5,231 bases of DNA from Eubacterium sp. (lineage in GTDB: Bacteria; Bacillota; Clostridia; Oscillospirales; Acutalibacteraceae), in assembly GCA_024696725.1 (NCBI GenBank), contig JAILGO010000186.1:1-5231 (forward strand), read 5' to 3'. The notes under the pieces are model-generated. The model did no database searches. It had not been told where the DNA came from and saw only the letters and a program-made list of their open reading frames with translations. A program made the translations under genes and the position numbers. Positions 1 through 5,231 of the stretch are shown piece by piece (the first letter of the stretch is position 1; each line of letters starts with the position of its first letter).

Positions 1-74
1 CCGCTCGCTTCGGAAAAAGCAATCCAGATTTCGGGGACGAGAACGCCCTCTAAGTCAAGACATACAACGTGCAT
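1..74 (-). CDS. thrH: ThrH-like HAD phosphatase (phosphoserine phosphatase / homoserine phosphotransferase), N-terminal fragment
   Basis: Only the first 24 codons and two bases are present; the gene runs off the left edge of the window. The translation begins MHVVCLDLEGVLVPEIWIAF, which closely matches from memory the start of Pseudomonas ThrH, a HAD-superfamily enzyme that dephosphorylates phosphoserine and can transfer phosphate to homoserine. HAD motif I is visible as D7-L8-E9-G10-V11: Asp7 would be the phosphorylated nucleophile, and Glu9 replaces the second Asp of the common DxD motif, as in ThrH. The ATG is supported by GGAGGA at 86-81, six bases upstream. It lies 56 bases downstream of the phosphoribosyltransferase gene in the same direction, so co-transcription is likely. 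The family is fairly clear from this signature, but substrate, length and intactness cannot be judged from the fragment. Confidence 0.82.
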   Translation of the reverse strand, partial: MHVVCLDLEGVLVPEIWIAFSEAS

Positions 75-80
75 ATTTTG

Positions 81-86
81 TCCTCC
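81..86 (-). promoter_or_regulatory. Ribosome binding site of the thrH-like gene
   Basis: On the minus strand GGAGGA is followed by a six-base spacer (CAAAAT) and the ATG at 74-72. This is a near-perfect Shine-Dalgarno match. It fixes the start of a gene that is otherwise cut off by the window edge. Confidence 0.8.
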
Positions 87-130
87 GTAAAAATTAGCAG
101 TCAGCGCTCCCTTACGCAGTAAGTATAGGA

Positions 131-697
131 TTATTTAAAGAATAAGGGGAGCTTTTCAAGATATACGATATCGTCGCGGTCGGCTGCGTCGCCCTCGGCA
201 AGAGGAGCGCAGGAGGCTACGATATTTCCGCCGAAGCGTTCAACGAGCATCTGAGTCGCCTTAAGGCTTTCGCCCGTAGAGATTACGTCGTCAACCACAA
301 GCACTCTTTTACCCGTGAGAAGGTCACCGTCCTCATGACCGAGATAGAGAGTCTGTACCCTCTGAGTCGTAATAGAGGTAACCTCGACCTTTTCAGGTCT
401 GTCCATATAGACCTTAACGCCCTTACGCGCTACGATATATTTCTTTCCGCTCTGACGGCTCATTTCATAAGCGAGCGGAATCGACTTAGCCTCGGGAGTT
501 ACGATATAGTCGAACTCTGGAACCTTTTTAAGAAGCTCCTCGGCGCATCTTACGGCAAGCTCAACGTCGCCGAAAAGAATAAAGGCTGCGATATCAAGAT
601 TATCGGACACGGAGAACTTCTGAAGCTGTCTTGTAAGACCTGCGATATGAAGCTCATAAAAATCGTTATCCTGTCTTTTCATTCCCTCTTTAATCAT
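131..697 (-). CDS. Phosphoribosyltransferase, adenine phosphoribosyltransferase-like (COG0503 type)
   Basis: This 188-residue type I phosphoribosyltransferase should join a base to the ribose 5-phosphate of PRPP, releasing pyrophosphate, in the cytoplasm. The PRPP-binding motif is clear at residues 131-144 (RVLVVDDVISTGES), with the two acidic residues D136-D137 and the STGES loop. Length is close to bacterial Apt (about 170-185), but the motif reads VISTGES rather than the LLATGGT of E. coli Apt. The segment around residues 68-80 (TPEAKSIPLAYEM) replaces the usual EARGF-like stretch. Adenine is therefore only the default guess; xanthine, guanine or another base is possible. The start at 697 overlaps the HIT stop codon by one base (TGATG) and has GGAGGAGGGA eight bases upstream, suggesting translational coupling. 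A second ATG at codon 6 (MKRQDNDFYELH) fits the family N-terminus, but its purine tract abuts the ATG, so the first ATG is preferred. Confidence 0.85.
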   Translation of the reverse strand: MIKEGMKRQDNDFYELHIAGLTRQLQKFSVSDNLDIAAFILFGDVELAVRCAEELLKKVPEFDYIVTPEAKSIPLAYEMSRQSGKKYIVARKGVKVYMDRPEKVEVTSITTQRVQTLYLGHEDGDLLTGKRVLVVDDVISTGESLKATQMLVERFGGNIVASCAPLAEGDAADRDDIVYLEKLPLFFK

Positions 698-1029
698 CAG
701 AGAAGTCCCTCCTCCATTTTTACGCCGCCGAGAAGATGAAAGTGCAGATGCTTAACCGTCTGACCTGCATCGTCGCCGCAGTTATTTATAATTCTGTATG
801 ACTCTATACCCTGAGATTCAGCAATCCCGGGGAGTTTTTCAAATATATGGGAAACATACTTGCTGTTTTCGGCGTTAACCGCGTTAGCGCAGCAGATATG
901 CTCTTTCGGAACTGCGAGAATATGAACGGGAGCCTGGGGATTCAAATCCTTAAAGGCTAACATCATATCGTCCTCGTAAACCTTTGTTGACGGGATATTT
1001 CCGTTAATGATTTCACAGAATACACACAT
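697..1029 (-). CDS. HIT-family (HinT-like) purine nucleoside phosphoramidase / aminoacyl-AMP hydrolase
   Basis: This 110-residue protein has the length and layout of the bacterial HinT branch of the histidine triad family. These cytoplasmic homodimers hydrolyse purine nucleoside phosphoramidates and aminoacyl-adenylates to AMP. The signature triad lies at residues 94-100 (HLHFHLL) with His94, His96 and His98; the middle His is the nucleophile in the family. It is preceded by the conserved GDDAGQTV stretch (85-92). The N-terminus MCVFCEIINGNIPSTKVYED is typical, with a Cys2-x2-Cys5 pair found in members that can bind zinc. The C-terminus (GGVKMEEGLL) differs from the GGR...WPPG ending of many homologues. 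The gene starts ten bases after alaS stops; its AGAGG site at 1041-1037 overlaps the alaS TAG stop. It overlaps the downstream phosphoribosyltransferase by one base. Family is certain; the physiological substrate is inferred. Confidence 0.95.
   Translation of the reverse strand: MCVFCEIINGNIPSTKVYEDDMMLAFKDLNPQAPVHILAVPKEHICCANAVNAENSKYVSHIFEKLPGIAESQGIESYRIINNCGDDAGQTVKHLHFHLLGGVKMEEGLL
706..715 (-). promoter_or_regulatory. Ribosome binding site of the phosphoribosyltransferase gene, inside the HIT reading frame
   Basis: The minus strand shows GGAGGAGGGA, then an eight-base spacer and the ATG at 697-695. The site lies within the last codons of the HIT gene, so ribosomes finishing HIT stop directly over the next start. 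It favours the first ATG over the in-frame ATG five codons later. Confidence 0.7.
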
Positions 1030-1039
1030 AGCTATACCT

Positions 1040-3667
1040 CTATCCTAAAATGTTTTTTACTATTTCAGCTGCGGCTGCGATTGCGTCGTCAAGCTTTGAA
1101 ATATCCTTAGCGCCTGCCATAGCGCTGTCGGGTCTTCCGCCGCCTCCGCCGCCTGCAAGCTTAGCGACCTCGCGGACTACGTCGCCCGCTTTAACGCCCC
1201 TTGCAACGGCGTTCTTACCGCAGACCGTAACGATAGTAGCCTTTTCGCCGTTAACTCCCGCGATAACCGCTACGGCGTTATCCTTCTGTGCCTTTATATC
1301 GTCGCCCATAGAGCGAAGCGCGTCGGGAGTTGCGCCGTCAAACTTAGCCGTATAAACCTCAATATCGCCGATAACCGTCGGAGCGGAGAACATATCCGCG
1401 CTCTTAAGTCTTGTAATCTCGGCGTTGAGGGACTGAATCTCCTTCTGATATTCCTTATTTTCGCTTACAAGAGCAGAAACTCTCTCGGCAACGTCGCTCT
1501 CACTTGATTTAAGAGCGCCTGAAATCGCCTTAACGGCGTTTTCGTTACCGTAATAAGCGTTTATGAAGCCGAAGCCGGTAACGGCTGTAATACGTCTTAC
1601 GCCCGACGCTACCGAAGCCTCGCTCATAATCTTAAAGAGTCCGAGCTTACCGCTGTTTGATACGTGAGTACCGCCGCAGAATTCGGTAGAGAAATCGCCC
1701 GCCTTAACAACGCGTACGATATCACCGTACTTTTCACCGAAGAGCATCATAGCGCCCATTTTCTTAGCTTCCTCGAGCGGCATCTCCTGCATTGTTACGG
1801 GAGCGGCGCTCATAATGAACTGATTAACGCGGTACTCGACCTGACGGATTTCATCCTCAGTCATAGCGTTGAAATGGGTAAAGTCAAAGCGGCAGATTTT
1901 ATCGTCAACGAGCGAGCCTGCCTGCTCAACGTGATTACCGAGCACCTCGCGAAGAGCCGCCTGAAGAAGATGGGCGGCGGTATGGTTACGCATAACTGCG
2001 CGGCGGCGCTCGCCGTCAATCTCGGCGATTACCTTATCGCCTACGGAGATGATTCCGCTCTTGACGGAGCCGCTGTGAATATAAATCTTATCGTCGTTCT
2101 TCGTAGTATCCTCAACGGTGAAGGTATTATCGCCGTTTGAGATTACGCCGCTGTCGCCGACCTGACCGCCGCTCATAGCATAGAACGGGGATACGTCGAG
2201 AATTACGACGCCCTTTTCGCCTGCGCCGAGCATATCGCAGAGCTCGCCGTCGGAATTAACGAGAGCCCTGACGGTCGCCTCAGCGGTGAAATCCGTATAA
2301 CCCGTAAACTTCGTAGCCTCAGCCTCTATCTTTACGGAATTACCCTTCCACGCGTCAGCGCCGGCGTCCTTACGGGCAGCGCGGGCGGTCTTTTTCTGAT
2401 TAGCAAGAAGCTCGTTAAAGCGCTCCTCGTCAACGGTCATTCCCTTTTCCTCAAGGACATCCTTTGTCAAATCAAGCGGGAAGCCGAAGGTATCGTTAAG
2501 CTTAAACGCGTCGTCGCCGCTGAAAACCGTACCCTCGGTAGCGGCGATATATTCGTCAAGAAGCTGAAGTCCCGCGTCGATAGTTTTTCCGAAGCTTTCC
2601 TCTTCGGAAAGGATAACGCGCTTGATAAGCTCCGCCTTATCGCCGAGCTCGGGATAAGCCGACGCATTTTCGGAGATAACCGTATCGCATACCTTATAAA
2701 GAAACGGCTCGTTAACGCCTAAGAGTCTGCCGTGGCGGCAGGCGCGTCTTATAAGTCTTCTCAGGACGTAGCCTCTTCCGTTATTCGACGGGATTACGCC
2801 GTCGCCTATCATAAAGGTTGAGGAACGGACGTGGTCGGTAATAACGCGAAGCGAGATATCCTGCTTCTTGTCGTCGTGGTACTTTACGCCTGCAATTTCG
2901 GCAATATGCTTCATAATATTCTGTACGGTATCTACCTCGAAAATATTATCAACGCCCTGCATAATGCAGGCAAGTCTTTCAAGTCCCATACCCGTATCAA
3001 TATTCGGATGGTCGAGAGGAGTATAGTTATTATTACCGTCGTTATCAAACTGAGTGAAAACGTTGTTCCAGAACTCAGTAAAGCGGTCGCATTCGCAGCC
3101 CGGCGCGCAGTCGGGAGAGCCGCAGCCGTACTTTTCACCGCGGTCAAAATAAATCTCGCTGCACGGTCCGCACGGACCCGAGCCGTGCTCCCAGAAATTG
3201 TCAGCCTTGCCGAGACGAACGATATGCGATGGGTCTACTCCGTTTTGTTTCGTCCAGATTTCAAACGCCTCGTCGTCGTTTTCATAAATTGTAACGTAGA
3301 GCTTATCAACGGGCATTTCAAGTACCTTAGTACAGAATTCCCACGCCCACGCGGTAGCCTCCTTTTTAAAATAATCGCCGAAGGAGAAGTTACCGAGCAT
3401 TTCAAAGAACGTACCGTGACGGTCGGTTTTTCCTACCTCCTCGATATCGGGAGTACGGATACACTTCTGACAGGTCGTTACGCGCTTTCTCGGCGGAGTG
3501 ACCTCTCCCGTGAAATACTTTTTCATAGGAGCCATACCCGAGTTAATAAGAAGCAAGCTCTTATCGTTATTCGGAACAAGAGAAAAGCTCGGGAGTCTTA
3601 AATGTCCCTTGCTTTCAAAAAATGAGAGATACTTTTCTCTTAATTCGTTTAATGATGTCCATTCCAT
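1040..3667 (-). CDS. alaS: Alanyl-tRNA synthetase (AlaRS), full length
   Basis: This 875-residue cytoplasmic class II synthetase charges tRNA-Ala with alanine using ATP; the length is typical for bacterial AlaRS (about 870-880). The catalytic domain fills the N-terminal half: class II motif 2 lies near residues 83-101 (RHGTFFEMLGNFSFGDYFK) and motif 3 near 225-233 (TGMGLERLA). A Cys-rich stretch (C166, C169, C182, C187, C191, C193) follows GSGPCGPCSE. The editing domain, which clears mischarged Ser- and Gly-tRNA, carries the zinc ligands H562 and H566 (HTAAH) and C664 and H668 (CGGTH). A probable coiled coil at about 725-757 leads to the C-terminal DHHA1-type domain with a six-glycine run at 839-844 followed by RPD. 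The start is set by GAGG at 3680-3677, nine bases before the ATG. A stem-loop lies 43 bases upstream, and no T-box leader fits in the gap. No frameshift or missing key residue was seen. Confidence 0.99.
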   Translation of the reverse strand: MEWTSLNELREKYLSFFESKGHLRLPSFSLVPNNDKSLLLINSGMAPMKKYFTGEVTPPRKRVTTCQKCIRTPDIEEVGKTDRHGTFFEMLGNFSFGDYFKKEATAWAWEFCTKVLEMPVDKLYVTIYENDDEAFEIWTKQNGVDPSHIVRLGKADNFWEHGSGPCGPCSEIYFDRGEKYGCGSPDCAPGCECDRFTEFWNNVFTQFDNDGNNNYTPLDHPNIDTGMGLERLACIMQGVDNIFEVDTVQNIMKHIAEIAGVKYHDDKKQDISLRVITDHVRSSTFMIGDGVIPSNNGRGYVLRRLIRRACRHGRLLGVNEPFLYKVCDTVISENASAYPELGDKAELIKRVILSEEESFGKTIDAGLQLLDEYIAATEGTVFSGDDAFKLNDTFGFPLDLTKDVLEEKGMTVDEERFNELLANQKKTARAARKDAGADAWKGNSVKIEAEATKFTGYTDFTAEATVRALVNSDGELCDMLGAGEKGVVILDVSPFYAMSGGQVGDSGVISNGDNTFTVEDTTKNDDKIYIHSGSVKSGIISVGDKVIAEIDGERRRAVMRNHTAAHLLQAALREVLGNHVEQAGSLVDDKICRFDFTHFNAMTEDEIRQVEYRVNQFIMSAAPVTMQEMPLEEAKKMGAMMLFGEKYGDIVRVVKAGDFSTEFCGGTHVSNSGKLGLFKIMSEASVASGVRRITAVTGFGFINAYYGNENAVKAISGALKSSESDVAERVSALVSENKEYQKEIQSLNAEITRLKSADMFSAPTVIGDIEVYTAKFDGATPDALRSMGDDIKAQKDNAVAVIAGVNGEKATIVTVCGKNAVARGVKAGDVVREVAKLAGGGGGGRPDSAMAGAKDISKLDDAIAAAAEIVKNILG

Positions 3668-3710
3668 ATATATTTACCTCGTCTGAGAGTTATTTCTTTA
3701 ATAAGTGACA

Positions 3711-3741
3711 AACGCTGCGATGAAATACACACCGCAGCGTT
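3711..3741 (-). terminator. GC-rich stem-loop after the YdbC-like gene; probable weak terminator or attenuator
   Basis: Read on the minus strand, AACGCTGCGGTG pairs with CATCGCAGCGTT to give a 12-bp stem with one G·U pair and a seven-base loop (TGTATTT). The G·U pair is an A·C mismatch if read on the plus strand, so the hairpin is better in the direction of transcription. It begins ten bases after the YdbC-like stop codon. The following tract (TGTCACTTATT) is only moderately T-rich, so this is not a textbook intrinsic terminator. Partial termination, attenuation before alaS or 3'-end protection of the ackA message are all possible. Confidence 0.6.
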
Positions 3742-3751
3742 AATACACTGA

Positions 3752-3967
3752 TTAGAGCTTTGCAGCAATCTTAGCAAGCTCCTGAAGCTCTTCCTTCGTA
3801 AAGGTTAAGCCTTTGCTCATCTTGTCGTGCTCCGGTGACCAATCTCTTACGTCAACCTTAGGCTCACGTCCGTTCCAGGAAATTAAATTTACCTCCCTGG
3901 TCCAGCCACGTGCCGTCTCTGAAATTACGCCAAGATGTTCAGTGATTTCATACTTGATTTCAGGCAT
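3752..3967 (-). CDS. YdbC-type PC4-like nucleic-acid-binding protein
   Basis: This 71-residue protein closely resembles the Lactococcus lactis YdbC family (PC4-like, COG4443 as remembered), whose solved structure is a homodimer with a PC4 fold that binds single-stranded DNA. Recognisable features are a predicted beta-sheet N-terminus, the segment GWTREVNLISWNGREPKVDV (21-40), the conserved RDWSPEHDKMSKGLT (41-55), and a C-terminal helix (about 57-71) expected to dimerise. The protein is rich in charged and aromatic residues and has no signal peptide or membrane segment. A role in single-stranded nucleic acid binding or transcription is inferred from the fold; no cellular function is firmly known to me. 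It lies 27 bases after ackA and ends ten bases before a stem-loop, so it is likely co-transcribed with ackA. The ATG is supported by GGGGGAG at 3981-3975, seven bases upstream. Confidence 0.88.
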   Translation of the reverse strand: MPEIKYEITEHLGVISETARGWTREVNLISWNGREPKVDVRDWSPEHDKMSKGLTFTKEELQELAKIAAKL

Positions 3968-3974
3968 TGTATTA

Positions 3975-3981
3975 CTCCCCC
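3975..3981 (-). promoter_or_regulatory. Ribosome binding site of the YdbC-like gene
   Basis: GGGGGAG on the minus strand lies seven bases before the ATG at 3967-3965, within the 27-base gap after ackA. It supports this short reading frame as a translated gene with this start. Confidence 0.7.
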
Positions 3982-3994
3982 TTCTATAAATTTA

Positions 3995-5215
3995 TTATTT
4001 AATAGATTTTGCGATTTCTTCGGTATCTCTCGCTATCATAAGCTCTTCATCGGTAGCAAGGATAAATACTCTTACGCTGTCCCCGGGCTTTGTAAGCTCA
4101 GCTTCAGCGCCTTTAACTGTTTTTTCGTTAAGCTCCTCGTCAATCTTAACGCCGAGGTAGCCGAGATATGAGCAAATCTTTGAGCGAAGCCAGAAGCCGT
4201 TTTCGCCGATTCCGCCCGTGAAAACGATAGCGTCTACGCCGTTCATAGCAGCAGTATAAGCGCCTATGAACTTAGCAATCTGATAAGCCTGCATTTCGTG
4301 GGCGAGGATTGCTCTTTCGTCGCCCTTAGCCTGTGCGGCGCAGATATCTCTGTCGTCGGGTGAAATACCCGAGATAGCGGCAACGCCCGACTTCTTATTA
4401 AGTATAGTATCCATTTCCTTCGGGGAAAGGTTTTCCTTATCCATTATAAAGGTAACAACCGACGGGTCAACTCCGCCCGAGCGGGTACCCATCATAAAGC
4501 CGTCAAGCGGCGTAAGACCCATAGAGGTATCTACAACCTTACCGTATTCAACAGCCGTAACGGAAGAACCGTTACCGAGGTGGCAGGTAATTACCTTTAG
4601 CTCCCCGGGCTTCTTACCCATTTTTTCGGCTACGCGAAGCGATACGAATTTATGGGACGTGCCGTGTGCGCCGTAACGGCGAACCTTATACTTCTCATAG
4701 TATTCATAAGGAACAGCGAACATATACGCCTTAGGCGGCATTGTTGAATGGAACGCGGTATCGAAAACGAATACCTGAGGAACGTCGGGACCTACTACCG
4801 AGAGACAGGCTCTGTAGCCCTGAATATGCGCCGGATTATGAAGCGGAGCGAGAGGAGATAAATCCTCGATATCCTTAGCGACCTTTTCGTCTACGAGCAC
4901 GCTGTGCTTATAATAGGGACCGCCCTGTACTATTCTATGACCGATAGCGTCAATTTCGCTGAACGAATCAATTACCTTATACTCGCTTTCGGAGATAAGA
5001 TATTTAACCTCGTTAAAGGCGTCGGTATGAGTAGGAAGCTCTTTATCGTACTCAATCTTTTCACCGTTAACCTTAAGGCAGACGTTTTTTTCACCGCCGA
5101 GAATCTTTAAACCGATTCTCTCGATAACGCCTTTACAAAGTACAGACTCGTCCGTCATATCCATAAGCTGAAACTTAAGCGACGATGAGCCGCAGTTGAT
5201 TACAAGAATTTTCAA
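3995..5215 (-). CDS. ackA: Acetate kinase, TTG start
   Basis: This 406-residue cytoplasmic enzyme of the ASKHA fold interconverts acetyl phosphate plus ADP with acetate plus ATP, the last step of fermentative ATP gain through the Pta-AckA route. Length is typical (about 395-405). Visible motifs are the N-terminal VINCGSSSLKFQL (5-17, with N7, S10 and S12), HR at 93-94, FDTAFH (151-156), YGAHGTSHK (181-189, with catalytic-type H184), HLGNGSS (212-218), GTRSGGVDPS (243-252, with R245), FTGGIGENG (332-340) and TDEELMIARDT (388-398, with E390). These match the residues known from Methanosarcina acetate kinase. The start codon is TTG, chosen because the family N-terminus begins exactly there and GGAGG at 5227-5223 is seven bases upstream. 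The upstream gene, often pta in this family, lies outside the window. Nothing is missing or broken. Confidence 0.98.
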   Translation of the reverse strand: MKILVINCGSSSLKFQLMDMTDESVLCKGVIERIGLKILGGEKNVCLKVNGEKIEYDKELPTHTDAFNEVKYLISESEYKVIDSFSEIDAIGHRIVQGGPYYKHSVLVDEKVAKDIEDLSPLAPLHNPAHIQGYRACLSVVGPDVPQVFVFDTAFHSTMPPKAYMFAVPYEYYEKYKVRRYGAHGTSHKFVSLRVAEKMGKKPGELKVITCHLGNGSSVTAVEYGKVVDTSMGLTPLDGFMMGTRSGGVDPSVVTFIMDKENLSPKEMDTILNKKSGVAAISGISPDDRDICAAQAKGDERAILAHEMQAYQIAKFIGAYTAAMNGVDAIVFTGGIGENGFWLRSKICSYLGYLGVKIDEELNEKTVKGAEAELTKPGDSVRVFILATDEELMIARDTEEIAKSIK

Positions 5216-5222
5216 AACTTTT

Positions 5223-5227
5223 CCTCC
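5223..5227 (-). promoter_or_regulatory. Ribosome binding site that sets the TTG start of ackA
   Basis: The minus strand shows GGAGG, a seven-base spacer (AAAAGTT), then TTG-AAA-ATT. No ATG or GTG lies between this site and the conserved VINCGSSS motif, so TTG is the only start consistent with both the site and the family N-terminus. Confidence 0.82.
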
Positions 5228-5231
5228 GCTC

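Noticed and set aside
111..123. Perfect inverted repeat CTTAC-GCA-GTAAG in the gap before the thrH-like gene
   Set aside because: The stem is only five pairs with a three-base loop and has no T-run after it on the minus strand, so it is too weak to call a terminator.
122..127. TATACT on the minus strand as a -10 promoter element for the thrH-like gene
   Set aside because: No -35-like hexamer lies 16-18 bases upstream (the region reads CCCCTT) and there is no extended -10 TG. A single hexamer in AT-rich DNA is not enough.
131..1000. Recurrent TACGATAT / GCGATATC words that look like a dispersed repeat
   Set aside because: They fall in coding frames and reflect favoured codons such as GAT-ATC; spacing is irregular and flanks differ.
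1147..1170. Short CCGCC-rich run resembling a simple repeat
   Set aside because: It encodes the conserved poly-glycine stretch (residues 839-844) of AlaRS, so it is explained by the protein.
2831..3601. A 256-codon open frame on the plus strand inside alaS
   Set aside because: It lies wholly antisense to a clearly conserved synthetase, has no recognisable domain, and is best explained by the codon bias of alaS suppressing stops in that frame. Similar plus-strand frames at 1050-1355, 1664-2140, 335-739, 3935-4171 and 4904-5110 are rejected for the same reason.
3668..3710. T-box leader or riboswitch ahead of alaS
   Set aside because: The whole gap is 84 bases and contains one simple hairpin; it is too short for a T-box and no T-box sequence was seen.

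Overview
The window reads as ordinary chromosomal DNA from a low-to-mid GC Firmicute. A gut-type member of the Clostridia (Ruminococcaceae/Oscillospiraceae-like) is the best guess. The evidence is strong GGAGG-type ribosome binding sites, a clostridial-style alanyl-tRNA synthetase with a Cys-rich insertion, a YdbC-type PC4-like protein and acetate kinase. The genus is inference from protein flavour only. All genes lie on the minus strand, so transcription runs from high to low coordinates. No RNA genes, mobile elements, CRISPR arrays or long repeats were seen.

In transcription order: acetate kinase (ackA, 5215-3995, TTG start); a 71-residue YdbC/PC4-like nucleic-acid-binding protein (3967-3752); a GC-rich stem-loop (3741-3711), probably a weak terminator or attenuator; alanyl-tRNA synthetase (alaS, 3667-1040); a HIT-family (HinT-like) nucleotide hydrolase (1029-697); a purine-type phosphoribosyltransferase (697-131); and the first 24 codons of a ThrH-like HAD phosphatase (74 to the window edge).

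The layout suggests two transcription blocks. ackA and the YdbC-like gene are 27 bases apart and end at the stem-loop. alaS, HIT and the phosphoribosyltransferase form a tight unit: a 10-base gap, then a 1-base TGATG overlap. The thrH-like gene follows after 56 bases and may belong to the same unit. The second block links tRNA charging with a family known to hydrolyse aminoacyl-adenylates (HIT), a PRPP-using enzyme and an amino-acid phosphate phosphatase. A shared role in clearing or salvaging nucleotide and amino-acid by-products is plausible but is inference. ackA supplies ATP and acetate from acetyl phosphate; its usual partner pta is not visible because the window ends 16 bases upstream of the ackA start.

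Every gene belongs to a known family. I found no convincing novel system. The points most worth a second look are the TTG start of ackA, the strand-asymmetric stem-loop just before alaS, the alaS-HIT-phosphoribosyltransferase coupling and the unresolved substrate of the phosphoribosyltransferase.
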